Positions 50,137 to 61,440 of a stretch of DNA of 64,000 nt are shown piece after piece. Both the position numbers and the translations under genes were made by a program. Positions within the stretch are counted from its first letter, which is position 1. Each line of letters starts with the position of its first letter. The notes beneath the pieces were generated by a model, which searched no databases, had not been told where the DNA came from, and saw only the letters and a list, made by a program, of their open reading frames with translations. The DNA is taken from contig NZ_JARXYR010000002.1 in NCBI RefSeq assembly GCF_029893635.1, forward strand, positions 3,199,001 through 3,263,000, written 5' to 3'. This DNA is from Variovorax sp. TBS-050B. Its GTDB lineage: Bacteria > Pseudomonadota > Gammaproteobacteria > Burkholderiales > Burkholderiaceae_C.

Positions 50137-51315
50137 ATGCGTGAAGCCATCCAAAACCTCGAAGCCTCCAAGATCCGCGAAGTCGCCAATGCCGGGCTCG
50201 GCCGCGACGACGTGCTCGCCTTCTGGTTCGGCGAAAGCGACGAGGTCACCCCCGAGGTGATCCGGCAGGCCGCGATCGAATCGCTGCAGCGCGGCGAGAC
50301 CTTCTATGCCCACAACCTCGGACTGCCCGAGCTGCGCGAGGCGATCGCGCGCTACACCAGCGCGCTGCATCCGGCGGTCGACGCCTCGCGGATCGCCGTG
50401 ACCTCGGGCGGCGTCAGCGCGCTGATGCTCGCGGTGCAGGCCCTCGTCGAGGCGGGCGACGACGTGATCGCCGTCACGCCGGTGTGGCCGAACCTGACGG
50501 CGCAGCCCGCGATCCTGGGCGCGCGCGTGCGCACCGTGCCGCTCGTGCCCACGGGCGGCGAGTGGACCCTGGACCTCGCGGCGCTGCGCCGCGCGGTCAC
50601 GCCGGCGACCCGGCTGCTGATCGTCAACGCGCCCAACAACCCGACCGGCTGGACCATGACGCGCGAGGAGCAGCAGGCCGTGCTCGACCATTGCCGCGCC
50701 ACCGGCACCTGGATCCTGGCCGACGAGGTCTACGAGCGGCTCTACTTCGAGCCGACGCCGAACGGCTGCGCGCCGAGCTTCCTCGACATCGCGCGGCCGG
50801 ACGACCGGCTGGTCGTGACGCACAGCTTCTCGAAGAGCTTCCTGATGACCGGCTGGCGCCTCGGCTGGCTGGTGCTGCCGCCTGCGCTGGTCGACGGCAT
50901 CGGCAAGCTGATCGAGTTCAACACCTCCTGCGCCAGCGTCTTCACCCAGCGCGCCGCCATCGCGGCCATCGCGCACACCGCCGAGATCACGCCGCGCGTC
51001 GTGGCCCACCTCCAGCGCTGCCGCGACACCCTGGTGCCGCTGCTCGCCGCGCTGCCCGGCGTGCAGGTCGCTCCCGCCAAGGGCGGCATGTACGCCTTCT
51101 TCCGGCTCGAGGGCTTCGGCGATTCGCTCGCACTCGCCAAGCGCCTGGTCGTCGAAGCCGGCCTCGGGCTCGCCCCCGGCAACGCCTTCGCGCCCGAAGC
51201 GGAGGGCTGGCTGCGCTGGTGCTTCGCCTCCAAGGACCCGGATCGCCTGGTCCAGGGCGTCGAGCGCCTCCGGGCCTGGCTCACGAAATGCGCGCAGCCT
51301 GGGGTCGAGCTATAA
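50137..51315 (+). CDS. pyridoxal-phosphate aminotransferase, class I/II
   Basis: The 392-residue fold-type I enzyme has PLP Lys233 in SFSKSFLMTGWRLGW, NAPNNPTG (Asn168) and ADEVYERLYF (Asp196, Tyr199). It transfers an amino group between an amino acid and a 2-oxo acid; relatives include AspC and alanine-type transaminases. It lies 12 bp after the periplasmic receptor, which suggests amino acid use. Its specificity is open. Confidence 0.9.
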   Translation: MREAIQNLEASKIREVANAGLGRDDVLAFWFGESDEVTPEVIRQAAIESLQRGETFYAHNLGLPELREAIARYTSALHPAVDASRIAVTSGGVSALMLAVQALVEAGDDVIAVTPVWPNLTAQPAILGARVRTVPLVPTGGEWTLDLAALRRAVTPATRLLIVNAPNNPTGWTMTREEQQAVLDHCRATGTWILADEVYERLYFEPTPNGCAPSFLDIARPDDRLVVTHSFSKSFLMTGWRLGWLVLPPALVDGIGKLIEFNTSCASVFTQRAAIAAIAHTAEITPRVVAHLQRCRDTLVPLLAALPGVQVAPAKGGMYAFFRLEGFGDSLALAKRLVVEAGLGLAPGNAFAPEAEGWLRWCFASKDPDRLVQGVERLRAWLTKCAQPGVEL

Positions 51316-51405
51316 TCTTCTGCTTTGCATGCCGCAAGGCGCACGGTGGGTGCAGTTCCAGCGCCCACCGCAAGTCAAACATCCCGGAACAAACAGGAAA
51401 TTCAA

Positions 51406-51673
51406 ATGATCGCAGCCTCCATCAAGGCCGAAGTCGTCAAGGACAACGCCCGCGCCGCCAACGACACCGGCAGCCCCGAAGTCCAGGTCGCACTGCTCAC
51501 CCGCCCGCATCAACGAGCTCACCCCCCACTTCAAGACGCATGCCAAGGACCACCACGGTCGCCGCGGCCTGCTGCGCATGGTGAGCCGCCGCCGCAAGCT
51601 CCTGGACTACCTCAAGTCCAAGGATGCCGACCGTTACACCGCGCTGATCGCCAAGCTGGGTCTGCGCAAGTAA
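51406..51673 (+). pseudogene. rpsO: 30S ribosomal protein S15, +1 frameshift as given
   Basis: The frame begins as S15 ([32 protein letters not shown]). After Thr32 it goes wrong, because ACC-CGCCCGC has one C too many. Without that base the frame reads [21 protein letters not shown] and runs through to a TAA at 51671-51673 as an 88-residue S15. The extra C is within 51499-51506. S15 is a primary 16S-binding protein in the 30S platform, and a broken copy would be very unusual, so a sequence error is likely. It is followed by a terminator and then pnp, the classic order. Confidence 0.9.
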
Positions 51674-51686
51674 ACCGAATCGCATG

Positions 51687-51726
51687 AAAAAACGCCTGGG
51701 TTAGTCCGCTAGCTCAGGCGTTTTTT
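51687..51726 (+). terminator. intrinsic terminator after rpsO
   Basis: AAAAACGCCTG...CAGGCGTTTTTT forms a stem CGCCTG/CAGGCG with an inner GTTAG/CTAGC stem, followed by TTTTTT. A run of A at the 5' foot makes it usable in both directions. Confidence 0.85.
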
Positions 51727-51760
51727 ACTTCGCGATCCACTTTTCGGAGTGCCCAAGCAG

Positions 51761-51810
51761 AGCGAAGCTGTGTCATTCCAATGAAGTTCCTCCCGAGCTT
51801 CGCTGGAATG
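51761..51810 (+). other. two overlapping alternative stems in the pnp leader
   Basis: AGCGAAGCT (51761-51769) can pair with AGCTTCGCT (51796-51804), and CATTCCA (51774-51780) with TGGAATG (51804-51810). The two pairings interleave and share base 51804, so they are alternatives. In E. coli the pnp leader hairpin is cut by RNase III and used for autoregulation; whether the same happens here is inference. Confidence 0.45.
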
Positions 51811-51889
51811 GCATCGTGTTCTGAGAAGCCTCCGGCCCCGCGGAACCTGCAGCCCCTGCAGGGTGCCCGCTATTAAAACAGGAGCAAAC

Positions 51890-54193
51890 ATGAGCCTCTT
51901 CAACAAAGTCACCAAGTCCTTCCAGTGGGGCGACAAGACCGTCGTCATGGAAACGGGCGAAATCGCCCGCCAAGCCACCGGCGCCGTGGTGGTCGACATC
52001 GACGGCACCGTGATCCTCGCCACCGTGGTCGCCTCCAAGTCGGCCAAGCCCGGCCAGGATTTCTTCCCGCTGACCGTCGACTACATCGAGAAGACCTATG
52101 CCGCGGGCAAGATCCCCGGCAGCTTCTTCAAGCGCGAAGCCAAGCCCAGCGAGCACGAAACGCTGACCAGCCGCCTGATCGACCGTCCGATCCGCCCGCT
52201 GTTCCCCGAAGGCTTCCTGAATGAAGTGCACGTGGTCATCCACACGCTGTCGCTCAATCCCGAAGTCGACGCCGACATCGCCGCCATGATCGGCGTGAGC
52301 GCTGCGCTGTCGATTTCCGGCATTCCGTTCAGCGGCCCGATCGGCGCCGCGCGCGTGGGCTACATCAACGGCCAGTACGTGCTGAATCCGGGCCAGACCG
52401 CCCGCAAGGATTCGCAGATGGACCTCGTGGTCGCCGGCACCGAAGCCGCCGTGCTGATGGTTGAATCCGAAGCCCTGCAGCTCAGCGAAGAAGTCATGCT
52501 GGGCGGCGTGGTGTTCGGCCACGAGCAGGCCAGGATCGCGATCAACGCGATCCATGAACTCGTCCGCGACGCCGGCAAGCCGGTGTGGGACTGGCAGCCG
52601 CCGGCCGAGGACGAGGCCTTCGTCGCCAAGGTCAAGGGCCTGGCCGAAGAGAAGCTGCGCGCGGTCTACCAGATCCGCAGCAAGCAGGCCCGCACCCAGG
52701 CCCTGCGCGAAGCCAACGCCAGCGTGATGGAAGCGCTCAAGGAAAGCGGCGAGCCCTTCGACGCCGGCAAGGTCAACGACCTGCTGTTCGCGATCGAATC
52801 GAAGATCGTGCGCGGCCAGATCCTCTCGGGCGAGCCGCGCATCGACGGCCGCGACACGCGCACCGTGCGTCCCATCGAGATCCGCAACTCCGTGCTGCCG
52901 CGCACCCACGGCTCGGCGCTGTTCACGCGCGGCGAGACGCAGGGCCTGGTCGTGACCACGCTCGGCACCGAACGCGACGCGCAGCGCATCGACGCACTGG
53001 CCGGCGAGTACGAAGACCGCTTCCTGTTCCACTACAACATGCCTCCCTTCGCCACCGGCGAAGTGGGCCGCATGGGCTCCACCAAGCGTCGCGAGATCGG
53101 CCACGGCCGCCTCGCCAAGCGTGCGCTCGTCGCGGTGCTGCCGACCAAGGAAGAGTTCCCCTACACGATCCGCGTGGTGTCGGAGATCACCGAGTCGAAC
53201 GGTTCCTCGTCGATGGCTTCGGTCTGCGGCGGCTGCCTCTCGATGATGGACGCCGGCGTGCCGATGAAGGCGCACGTCGCGGGCATCGCCATGGGCCTGA
53301 TCAAGGAAGACAACCGCTTCGCGGTGCTGACCGACATCCTCGGTGACGAGGACCACCTCGGCGACATGGACTTCAAGGTGGCCGGCACGACCAACGGCAT
53401 CACCGCGCTGCAGATGGACATCAAGATCCAGGGCATCACCAAGGAAATCATGCAGGTCGCGCTGGCGCAGGCCAAGGAAGCGCGCATGCACATCCTCGGC
53501 AAGATGCAGGAAGCGATGGGCGAGGCCAAGGCCGACGTGTCGCAGTTCGCGCCGCGCCTGACCACGCTGAAGATCAACCCCGAGAAGATCCGCGACGTGA
53601 TCGGCAAGGGCGGCGCGGTCATCCGCGGCCTGCAGGAAGAGACCGGCACCACGATCAACATCGACGAGGACGGCACCATCACCATCGCCTCGACCGATCC
53701 GGCCAAGGCCGAAGAGGCGAAGAAGCGCATCGAGCAGATCACGGCCGAGGTCGAGATCGGCAAGGTCTACGAAGGCCCGGTCACCAAGATCCTGGACTTC
53801 GGCGCGCTCATCAACCTGCTGCCCGGCAAGGACGGCCTGCTGCACATCAGCCAGATCGCGCACGAACGCGTCGAGAAGGTGACCGACTACCTGAGCGAAG
53901 GCCAGATCGTGAAGGTCAAGGTGCTCGAGACCGACGAGAAGGGCCGCGTGAAGCTGTCGATGAAGGCCCTGGCCGAGCGTCCGGCCGGCATGGAGTTCAG
54001 CGAGCGCCCGCCGCGTGAAGACCGTGGCGACCGCGGCGGCGAGCGCCGCGAGCGTTCGGACCGTGGCGATCGCGGGGACCGTGGCGAGCGTGGCGGCGAG
54101 CGCGCCCCGCGCTTCGAGCAGCCACAGCAGCCGCGCAACGAGCAGCCGCAGGTTCCGGCCGGCGAGCAGCCCTACGCGCCGCGCGAAGAGTAA
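51890..54193 (+). CDS. pnp: polyribonucleotide nucleotidyltransferase (PNPase)
   Basis: The 767-residue 3'-5' phosphorolytic exonuclease has two RNase PH cores, the second with the active-site [19 protein letters not shown] and [15 protein letters not shown] domain (ILT-like [22 protein letters not shown] with GKGG) and an S1 domain ([32 protein letters not shown]) follow. The last 65 residues are a low-complexity Arg/Gly/Asp tail that likely contacts RNA. AGGAGCAAAC precedes the ATG at 51890. Confidence 0.96.
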   Translation: MSLFNKVTKSFQWGDKTVVMETGEIARQATGAVVVDIDGTVILATVVASKSAKPGQDFFPLTVDYIEKTYAAGKIPGSFFKREAKPSEHETLTSRLIDRPIRPLFPEGFLNEVHVVIHTLSLNPEVDADIAAMIGVSAALSISGIPFSGPIGAARVGYINGQYVLNPGQTARKDSQMDLVVAGTEAAVLMVESEALQLSEEVMLGGVVFGHEQARIAINAIHELVRDAGKPVWDWQPPAEDEAFVAKVKGLAEEKLRAVYQIRSKQARTQALREANASVMEALKESGEPFDAGKVNDLLFAIESKIVRGQILSGEPRIDGRDTRTVRPIEIRNSVLPRTHGSALFTRGETQGLVVTTLGTERDAQRIDALAGEYEDRFLFHYNMPPFATGEVGRMGSTKRREIGHGRLAKRALVAVLPTKEEFPYTIRVVSEITESNGSSSMASVCGGCLSMMDAGVPMKAHVAGIAMGLIKEDNRFAVLTDILGDEDHLGDMDFKVAGTTNGITALQMDIKIQGITKEIMQVALAQAKEARMHILGKMQEAMGEAKADVSQFAPRLTTLKINPEKIRDVIGKGGAVIRGLQEETGTTINIDEDGTITIASTDPAKAEEAKKRIEQITAEVEIGKVYEGPVTKILDFGALINLLPGKDGLLHISQIAHERVEKVTDYLSEGQIVKVKVLETDEKGRVKLSMKALAERPAGMEFSERPPREDRGDRGGERRERSDRGDRGDRGERGGERAPRFEQPQQPRNEQPQVPAGEQPYAPREE

Positions 54194-54211
54194 GCAGGAA
54201 CGCAAGCGTGC

Positions 54212-54244
54212 GGCGGCCGCGTGCCGCCGCCCTCGTTCTTTTTG
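54212..54244 (+). terminator. weak terminator-like hairpin after pnp
   Basis: GGCGGC-CGCGT-GCCGCC (54212-54228) is followed, after a C-rich gap, by TTCTTTTT. The T-tract is displaced by about 10 bases, so termination would be inefficient. The quinone oxidoreductase gene starts 45 bp on. Confidence 0.35.
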
Positions 54245-54288
54245 AACCGCGAACCGCGCCCGCTCGGCGGGCGTTGCAGGCCAGGACC

Positions 54289-55287
54289 ATGAAAGCCATT
54301 GAAATCACTTCGTACGGCGCCCCCGAGGTGCTGCGCACCGTGGAGCGCCCCGATCCGGTGGCCGGCGTGGGCGAGCTGCTGATCCGCGTCGCGGCCAGTG
54401 GCGTCAACCGACCCGACGTGCTGCAGCGCAAGGGGCACTATCCGGTGCCGCCGGGTGCTTCCGACCTGCCCGGTCTCGAAGTGGCCGGCGAGATCGTCTC
54501 GGGCGATGCCGCGGCGCTGGCCGAGGCGGGGCTGCGGGTCGGCGATCGCGTCTGCGCGCTGATCGCGGGCGGCGGCTATGCCGAGCTCTGCGTGGCGCCC
54601 GTGGCGCAGTGCCTGCCGGTGCCGAAGGGTTGGAGCGACGTCGAGGCCGCTTCGCTGCCCGAGACCTTCTTCACCGTCTGGAGCAACGTGTTCGATCGCG
54701 GCCGCCTCCAGAAGGGCGAGACCCTGCTGATCCAGGGCGGCTCGAGCGGCATCGGCGTGACGGCGATCCAGATCGCCAAGGCGATGGGCGCGACCGTGAT
54801 CGTGACCGCCGGCAGCGACGACAAGTGCGAGGCCTGCAGGAAGCTCGGCGCCGACCATGCGATCAACTACCGCACCAGCGACTTCGTCGAAGAGGCGAAG
54901 AAGCTCACGGGCGGCAAGGGCGTGGACGTGATCCTCGACATGGTCGCGGGCGACTATGTCGCACGCGAGATCGAGTGCATGGCCGAGGACGGCCGGCTCG
55001 TGATCATCGCGGTGCAGGGCGGCGTGAAGAGCGAATTCAATGCGGGGCTGGTGCTGCGCAGGCGGCTCGTGATCACGGGCTCCACGCTGCGGCCGCGGCC
55101 GGTCGAATTCAAGGGCGCCATCGCGAAGGCGCTGCGCGAGAAGGTCTGGCCGCTGCTCGAGGGCGGTGCGGTCAAGCCCGTGATCCACAGCACCTTTGCC
55201 GCCGCGGGCGAACCCAGTGGCGCGGCGCAGGCCCATGCACTGATGGAATCGAACCAGCACATCGGCAAGATCGTGCTGACCTGGTGA
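54289..55287 (+). CDS. NAD(P)H-quinone oxidoreductase, zeta-crystallin type
   Basis: The 332-residue medium-chain dehydrogenase/reductase has no structural zinc site. Its cofactor loop [19 protein letters not shown] and N-terminal [31 protein letters not shown] belong to the quinone oxidoreductase (PIG3-like) subgroup. It reduces quinones or enones with NADPH. The ATG at 54289 gives the canonical [15 protein letters not shown] start. It is followed by tpiA after 23 bp. Confidence 0.92.
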   Translation: MKAIEITSYGAPEVLRTVERPDPVAGVGELLIRVAASGVNRPDVLQRKGHYPVPPGASDLPGLEVAGEIVSGDAAALAEAGLRVGDRVCALIAGGGYAELCVAPVAQCLPVPKGWSDVEAASLPETFFTVWSNVFDRGRLQKGETLLIQGGSSGIGVTAIQIAKAMGATVIVTAGSDDKCEACRKLGADHAINYRTSDFVEEAKKLTGGKGVDVILDMVAGDYVAREIECMAEDGRLVIIAVQGGVKSEFNAGLVLRRRLVITGSTLRPRPVEFKGAIAKALREKVWPLLEGGAVKPVIHSTFAAAGEPSGAAQAHALMESNQHIGKIVLTW

Positions 55288-55310
55288 CGAGCGAACAACA
55301 CACGACGACG

Positions 55311-56078
<768 letters not shown>

Positions 56079-56115
56079 GGCGCGCGGGCAGCCATCAAAT
56101 TAGGAGTAAGAACGA

Positions 56116-56520
56116 ATGAATGTGGTCCTCAATCTCTTGGTCGGCGTGCAGATGCTGGCGTCGCTCGCGATGATCGGGCTGATCCTGATCCAGCACGGCA
56201 AGGGCGCCGACATGGGCGCGGCCTTCGGCAGCGGCAGCGCCGGCAGCCTGTTCGGCGCCAGCGGCAGTGCCAACTTCCTCTCGCGCACCACGGCGGTGCT
56301 GGCGGCGGTGTTCTTCGCCTGCACGCTGCTGCTGGCCTACTTCAGCCATGCGCGCCCCACGGGCGGCGGCAGCCTGCTGGAGCGGGCCGCGATCGGTGTG
56401 CCGGCCACGCCCGCTTCGGGCGCGGCAGGGCAGATTCCTTCCGGCGCAGCGCCGGCGGGCGCGCCGGCTTCGGCACCTGCCGCACCCGCTGCGGGCGCCG
56501 GCGAGATTCCGAACAAATAA
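56116..56520 (+). CDS. secG: preprotein translocase subunit SecG
   Basis: The 134-residue inner-membrane protein has two helices flanking the conserved LILIQHGKGADMGAAFGSGSAGSLFGASGSANFLSR loop, then a Pro/Ala-rich tail of about 50 residues, longer than in E. coli. SecG assists SecYE during export. It sits between tpiA and a tRNA-Leu gene, the usual order ahead of nuoA in betaproteobacteria. Confidence 0.94.
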   Translation: MNVVLNLLVGVQMLASLAMIGLILIQHGKGADMGAAFGSGSAGSLFGASGSANFLSRTTAVLAAVFFACTLLLAYFSHARPTGGGSLLERAAIGVPATPASGAAGQIPSGAAPAGAPASAPAAPAAGAGEIPNK

Positions 56521-56535
56521 TCAAGTTGTTTTCAT

Positions 56536-56563
56536 TGAAGCCTCGGTGAAAACGGCTTCATTT
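56536..56563 (+). terminator. hairpin after secG, possible weak terminator
   Basis: TGAAGCC (56536-56542) pairs with GGCTTCA (56554-56560), followed by TTTC only. A short T-run makes it a weak terminator at best; it may also separate secG from the tRNA. Confidence 0.4.
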
Positions 56564-56638
56564 CAGGGTAAACTCTAAAGCTGTTCGGAAAGCCAAACAC
56601 CTTCACAGGTACCTCATGCCATCCGGACAGTCAAAACC

Positions 56639-56723
56639 GCGGTCGTGGTGAAATTGGTAGACACGCTATCTTGAGGGGGTAGTGGCGAAAGCTGTGCGAG
56701 TTCGAGTCTCGCCGACCGCACCA
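56639..56723 (+). tRNA. tRNA-Leu (GAG anticodon)
   Basis: The 85-base gene folds as a class II tRNA: acceptor GCGGTCG with CGACCGC, D-arm with TGGTAGACACG, anticodon stem CTATC/GGTAG around TTGAGGG (anticodon GAG), a variable arm, T-arm GCGAG-TTCGAGT-CTCGC, discriminator A and encoded CCA. It lies between secG and nuoA. Confidence 0.95.
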
Positions 56724-56789
56724 AATCTCACCGGCAGAAAACCTCGTTCAGAGCGTTCTTCTGCCGGTGGCAAGCGGTGAAAATTCCCG

Positions 56790-57149
56790 ATGAACCTCGA
56801 TTCCTATCTCCCCGTCCTGTTGTTTATTCTGGTCGGTGTCGGTGTAGGCGTCGCGCCACAGGTCATCGGCTACATCCTGGGGCCCAACCGGCCCGACGCG
56901 GCCAAGAACGCACCGTACGAGTGCGGCTTCGAGGCCTTCGAGGATGCGCGCATGAAATTCGACGTGCGCTATTACCTCGTCGCGATTCTCTTCATCCTGT
57001 TCGACCTCGAGATCGCCTTCCTCTTTCCGTGGGCGATTGCACTCAAGGAAATCGGCGCCGTCGGCTTCTGGGCCATGATGATCTTTCTCGCCATCCTCGT
57101 CGTGGGCTTCGCCTACGAGTGGAAAAAGGGTGCGCTCGACTGGGAATGA
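56790..57149 (+). CDS. nuoA: NADH-quinone oxidoreductase subunit A
   Basis: The 119-residue membrane subunit of complex I has three helices and the conserved loop [43 protein letters not shown] between the first and second. It heads the nuo operon; the tRNA gene and about 66 bp precede it. Confidence 0.95.
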   Translation: MNLDSYLPVLLFILVGVGVGVAPQVIGYILGPNRPDAAKNAPYECGFEAFEDARMKFDVRYYLVAILFILFDLEIAFLFPWAIALKEIGAVGFWAMMIFLAILVVGFAYEWKKGALDWE

Positions 57150-57164
57150 CAAGGAAGCTACAAA

Positions 57165-57644
57165 ATGGCCATTGAAGGCGTCATGAAAGAAGGCTTCGTC
57201 ACCACCACCTACGACACGGTGGTGAACTGGGCGAAGACCGGATCCCTCTGGCCGATGACGTTCGGCCTCGCATGCTGTGCCGTCGAAATGATGCACGCGG
57301 GCGCGGCCCGCTACGACATCGACCGTTTCGGCATGCTGTTCCGCCCGAGCCCGCGCCAGTCCGACCTGATGATCGTGGCCGGCACGCTGTGCAACAAGAT
57401 GGCGCCGGCGCTGCGCAAGGTCTACGACCAGATGCCCGAGCCGCGCTGGGTGCTTTCCATGGGTTCGTGCGCGAACGGCGGCGGCTACTACCACTACAGC
57501 TATTCCGTAGTGCGCGGCTGCGACCGCATCGTGCCGGTCGATGTCTACGTGCCGGGCTGTCCGCCCACCGCCGAGGCGCTGCTCTACGGAATCATCCAGC
57601 TGCAGCAGAAGATCCGCCGCACCAACACCATCGCGCGCGCCTGA
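57165..57644 (+). CDS. nuoB: NADH-quinone oxidoreductase subunit B
   Basis: The 159-residue subunit carries the N2 [4Fe-4S] cluster nearest the quinone site. The paired cysteines are in GLACCAVEM, with others in [16 protein letters not shown] and [15 protein letters not shown]. It lies 15 bp after nuoA. Confidence 0.96.
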   Translation: MAIEGVMKEGFVTTTYDTVVNWAKTGSLWPMTFGLACCAVEMMHAGAARYDIDRFGMLFRPSPRQSDLMIVAGTLCNKMAPALRKVYDQMPEPRWVLSMGSCANGGGYYHYSYSVVRGCDRIVPVDVYVPGCPPTAEALLYGIIQLQQKIRRTNTIARA

Positions 57645-57656
57645 GGAATTGCCCTG

Positions 57657-58268
57657 ATGACCGATTTTGCGATTTCTCCAGAGGCGCTCCAGGCGACTCT
57701 GGTGCAGACCCTGGGTGCCAAGGCGAAGAGCGTGACCGTCGCGCTCGGCGAGGTGACCGTGGTGGTCGGCGCTGCCGACTACATCGACGCCGCGCTGCTG
57801 CTGCGCGATGCGCCCGGCTGCCGCTTCGAGCAGCTGATCGATCTCTGCGGCATGGACTATTCCGACTACCGCGAAGGCGAGTGGGAAGGCGCGCGCTACG
57901 GCGTGGTCTCGCACCTGCTTTCGGTGAGCCTCAACCAGCGCGTGCGCCTCAAGGTGTTCGCGCCGAGCGAAGACCTGCCGGTCGTCGATTCGCTGCAGCA
58001 GGTGTGGAATTCCGCCACCTGGTTCGAGCGCGAAGCCTTCGACCTCTACGGCATCGTGTTCGAAGGTCACGACGACCTGCGCCGCATCCTGACCGACTAC
58101 GGCTTCATCGGCCATCCGTTCCGCAAGGACTTCCCGGTCTCCGGGCATGTCGAGATGCGCTACGACGAGGAGCAGAAGCGCGTGGTCTACCAGCCGGTGT
58201 CGATCGAGCCGCGTGAAATCACGCCGCGCGTGATCCGCGAAGACAAGTACGGCGCCGGCTTGCACTGA
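57657..58268 (+). CDS. nuoC: NADH-quinone oxidoreductase subunit C
   Basis: The 203-residue hydrophilic subunit is the single-domain form, not fused to NuoD. The family signature [35 protein letters not shown] is complete. It begins 12 bp after nuoB and is followed by nuoD after 5 bp. Confidence 0.95.
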   Translation: MTDFAISPEALQATLVQTLGAKAKSVTVALGEVTVVVGAADYIDAALLLRDAPGCRFEQLIDLCGMDYSDYREGEWEGARYGVVSHLLSVSLNQRVRLKVFAPSEDLPVVDSLQQVWNSATWFEREAFDLYGIVFEGHDDLRRILTDYGFIGHPFRKDFPVSGHVEMRYDEEQKRVVYQPVSIEPREITPRVIREDKYGAGLH

Positions 58269-58273
58269 CTGAT

Positions 58274-59527
58274 ATGGCCGAAATCAAGAACTACACCCTC
58301 AACTTCGGTCCCCAGCATCCCGCAGCGCACGGCGTGCTGCGCCTCGTGCTGGAGCTCGACGGCGAAGTGATCCAGCGTGCCGATCCGCACATCGGCCTGC
58401 TGCACCGCGCAACCGAGAAGCTCGCGGAGACGCGCACCTTCATCCAGTCGCTGCCGTACATGGACCGTCTCGACTACGTGTCGATGATGAGCAACGAGCA
58501 CGCCTACTGCCTCGCGATCGAGAAGATGCTCGGCCTCGAGGTGCCGCTGCGCGCGCAGTACATCCGCGTGATGTTCGCCGAGATCACCCGCCTGCTGAAC
58601 CACCTGCTGTGGCTCGGCGCGCACGGCCTCGACTGCGGTGCGATGAACATGCTCATCTACTGCTTCCGCGAACGCGAAGACCTGTTCGACATGTACGAGG
58701 CGGTCTCGGGCGCGCGCATGCATGCGGCCTACTTCCGTCCGGGCGGCGTCTACCGCGACCTGCCGGATGCGATGCCGCAGTACAAGGTCAGCAAGATCAA
58801 GAACGCGAAGGCGATCGAGAAGCTCAACGAGAACCGCCAGGGCTCGCTGCTCGACTTCATCGACGACTTCTGCAAGCGCTTCCCGAAGATGGTCGACGAG
58901 TACGAGACGCTGCTCACCGACAACCGGATCTGGAAGCAGCGCACCGTGGGCATCGGCGTGGTGTCGCCGGAGCGCGCGCTGAACCTCGGCTTCACCGGTC
59001 CGATGCTGCGCGGCTCAGGCATCGAATGGGACCTGCGCAAGAAGCAGCCCTACGACGTCTACGACCAGATGCAGTTCGACGTGCCGGTCGGCCGCACCGG
59101 CGACTGCTACGACCGCTACCTCGTGCGCGTGGAAGAAATGCGCCAGGCCAACCGGATCATCCAGCAATGCGTGCAGTGGCTGCGCGCCAACCCGGGTCCG
59201 GTCATCACCGACAACCACAAGGTCGCCGCGCCCGCGCGCGAATCGATGAAGGCGAACATGGAGGAGCTGATCCACCATTTCAAGCTCTTCACCGAAGGCT
59301 TCCACGTGCCCGAAGGCGAGGCGTATGCCGCCGTCGAGCACCCGAAGGGCGAGTTCGGCATCTATCTCGTGAGCGACGGCGCCAACAAGCCGTATCGCCT
59401 GAAGATCCGCGCGCCCGGCTTCCCGCATCTCGCCGCCCTCGACGAAATGTCGCGCGGCCACATGATCGCCGACGCTGTCGCGGTGATCGGCACGATGGAC
59501 ATCGTGTTCGGCGAAATCGACAGGTGA
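58274..59527 (+). CDS. nuoD: NADH-quinone oxidoreductase subunit D
   Basis: The 417-residue subunit forms the quinone pocket with NuoB. It starts with [22 protein letters not shown], the conserved His-containing loop, and has [16 protein letters not shown]. Its end FGEIDR is the family's usual C-terminus. Confidence 0.96.
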   Translation: MAEIKNYTLNFGPQHPAAHGVLRLVLELDGEVIQRADPHIGLLHRATEKLAETRTFIQSLPYMDRLDYVSMMSNEHAYCLAIEKMLGLEVPLRAQYIRVMFAEITRLLNHLLWLGAHGLDCGAMNMLIYCFREREDLFDMYEAVSGARMHAAYFRPGGVYRDLPDAMPQYKVSKIKNAKAIEKLNENRQGSLLDFIDDFCKRFPKMVDEYETLLTDNRIWKQRTVGIGVVSPERALNLGFTGPMLRGSGIEWDLRKKQPYDVYDQMQFDVPVGRTGDCYDRYLVRVEEMRQANRIIQQCVQWLRANPGPVITDNHKVAAPARESMKANMEELIHHFKLFTEGFHVPEGEAYAAVEHPKGEFGIYLVSDGANKPYRLKIRAPGFPHLAALDEMSRGHMIADAVAVIGTMDIVFGEIDR

Positions 59528-59537
59528 GAAAGAGCGA

Positions 59538-60083
59538 ATGACTTCCTCGACCCACCATGACACGGCGCCCTCGGCGCCTTCTGCCCCTTTGAGGGCCGAA
59601 ATTCTCGAGCGCTTCGCGCGCGAGGTCGCCAAGTACCCCGAGGCGGGCAAGCAGTCGGCCGTGATGGCCTGCCTGTCGATCGTCCAGCAGGACGAAGGCT
59701 TCGTGAGCATCCAGCGCGAGCGCGAGATCGCCGAATACCTCGGCATGGCGCCGATCGCGGTGCACGAGGTCACGACCTTCTACAACATGTACAACCAGCA
59801 TCCGGTGGGCCGCTTCAAGCTCAACGTGTGCACCAACCTGCCGTGCCAGCTGCGCGACGGCGTCACCGCGCTCGTGCACCTCGAGAAGAAGCTCGGCATC
59901 AGGATGGGCGAGACCACGGCCGACGGCCTGTTCACGCTGCAGCAGAGCGAATGCCTGGGCGCCTGCGCCGATTCGCCCGTGATGCTGGTCAACGACCGCA
60001 CCATGTGCAGCTTCATGAGCAACGAGAAGCTCGACCAGCTCGTCGACGGCCTGCGCGATTCGGCCAAGGGAGAGGCTGCCTGA
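59538..60083 (+). CDS. nuoE: NADH-quinone oxidoreductase subunit E
   Basis: The 181-residue subunit holds the N1a [2Fe-2S] cluster in the NADH-dehydrogenase module. Cluster cysteines are in VCTNLPCQL and [11 protein letters not shown]. The stop shares a base with the nuoF ATG (TGATG). Confidence 0.95.
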   Translation: MTSSTHHDTAPSAPSAPLRAEILERFAREVAKYPEAGKQSAVMACLSIVQQDEGFVSIQREREIAEYLGMAPIAVHEVTTFYNMYNQHPVGRFKLNVCTNLPCQLRDGVTALVHLEKKLGIRMGETTADGLFTLQQSECLGACADSPVMLVNDRTMCSFMSNEKLDQLVDGLRDSAKGEAA

Positions 60084-61423
60084 TGTCACCCGAACAAGTG
60101 CTCCAGCAGTTCCGCGCCACCGGCGTGCAGACCTGCTTCCACGGCCGGCACATCGAGCCGCAGATCTATGCCGGCCTCGACGGCACCAACTGGCGCCTGG
60201 CCGACTACGAAGCGCGCGGCGGCTACCAGGCGCTGCGCAAGATCCTCACCGAAGGCCTGACGCCCGACCAGGTGATCGCCGAAGTCAAGGCCTCGGGCCT
60301 GCGCGGCCGCGGCGGCGCGGGTTTCCCCACGGGCCTGAAGTGGAGCTTCATGCCCCGCCAGTTCCCGGGCCAGAAATACCTCGTCTGCAATTCCGACGAG
60401 GGCGAGCCGGGCACCTGCAAGGACCGCGACATCCTGCAGTTCAACCCGCACATCGTGATCGAAGGCATGGCCATCGCGGCCTACGCGATGGGCATCAGCG
60501 TGGGCTACAACTACATCCACGGCGAGATCTTCCAGAGCTACGAGCGCTTCGAAGAGGCGCTCGAGGAAGCGCGCGCCGCCGGCTACCTCGGCGACAACAT
60601 CATGGGCAGCACGTACAGCTTCCAGCTGCACGCCTCCCACGGCTTCGGCGCCTACATCTGCGGCGAGGAAACCGCGCTGCTCGAATCGCTCGAAGGCAAG
60701 AAGGGCCAGCCGCGCTTCAAGCCGCCGTTCCCGGCGAGCTTCGGCCTCTACGGCAAGCCGACCACGATCAACAACACCGAGACCTTCGCGGCGGTGCCCT
60801 GGATCATCCGCAACGGCGGCCAGGCCTACCTCGAATGCGGCAAGCCGAACAACGGCGGCACCAAGATCTACTCGGTCAGCGGCGACGTCGAGCTGCCCGG
60901 CAACTACGAAGTGCCGATGGGCACGCCGTTCTCCAAGCTGCTCGAGCTCGCCGGCGGCGTGCGCAAGGGCCGCACGCTCAAGGCGGTGATTCCCGGCGGA
61001 TCGTCGGCACCGGTGCTGCCGGCCGAGATCATGATGCAGTGCACGATGGACTACGACTCCATCGCCAAGGCCGGCTCGATGCTGGGCTCGGGCGCGGTGA
61101 TCGTGATGGACGACAGCCGCTCGATGGTCGAGTCGCTGCGCCGCCTGTCGTACTTCTACATGCACGAGTCCTGCGGCCAGTGCACGCCCTGCCGCGAAGG
61201 CACGGGCTGGCTGTACCGCGTGGTCGACCGCATCCACAACGGGCAGGGCAGGGCGTCCGACATGGACCTGCTCAATTCCGTGGCCGACAACATCCAGGGC
61301 CGCACCATCTGTGCGCTCGGCGACGCCGCGGCCATGCCGGTGCGCGCCATGATCAAGCACTTCCGCCACGAGTTCGAGGCGCTGATTCCGGGCTACGTCC
61401 CGCAAGCGCCCGTCAAGGCCTGA
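60083..61423 (+). CDS. nuoF: NADH-quinone oxidoreductase subunit F
   Basis: The 446-residue subunit binds FMN and NADH ([16 protein letters not shown] and [15 protein letters not shown]) and carries the N3 [4Fe-4S] cluster ([15 protein letters not shown]). It overlaps nuoE by one base. The ATG at 60083 is the only start before the conserved domain. Confidence 0.96.
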   Translation: MSPEQVLQQFRATGVQTCFHGRHIEPQIYAGLDGTNWRLADYEARGGYQALRKILTEGLTPDQVIAEVKASGLRGRGGAGFPTGLKWSFMPRQFPGQKYLVCNSDEGEPGTCKDRDILQFNPHIVIEGMAIAAYAMGISVGYNYIHGEIFQSYERFEEALEEARAAGYLGDNIMGSTYSFQLHASHGFGAYICGEETALLESLEGKKGQPRFKPPFPASFGLYGKPTTINNTETFAAVPWIIRNGGQAYLECGKPNNGGTKIYSVSGDVELPGNYEVPMGTPFSKLLELAGGVRKGRTLKAVIPGGSSAPVLPAEIMMQCTMDYDSIAKAGSMLGSGAVIVMDDSRSMVESLRRLSYFYMHESCGQCTPCREGTGWLYRVVDRIHNGQGRASDMDLLNSVADNIQGRTICALGDAAAMPVRAMIKHFRHEFEALIPGYVPQAPVKA

Positions 61424-61440
61424 GGGCGAGAAACACACCC

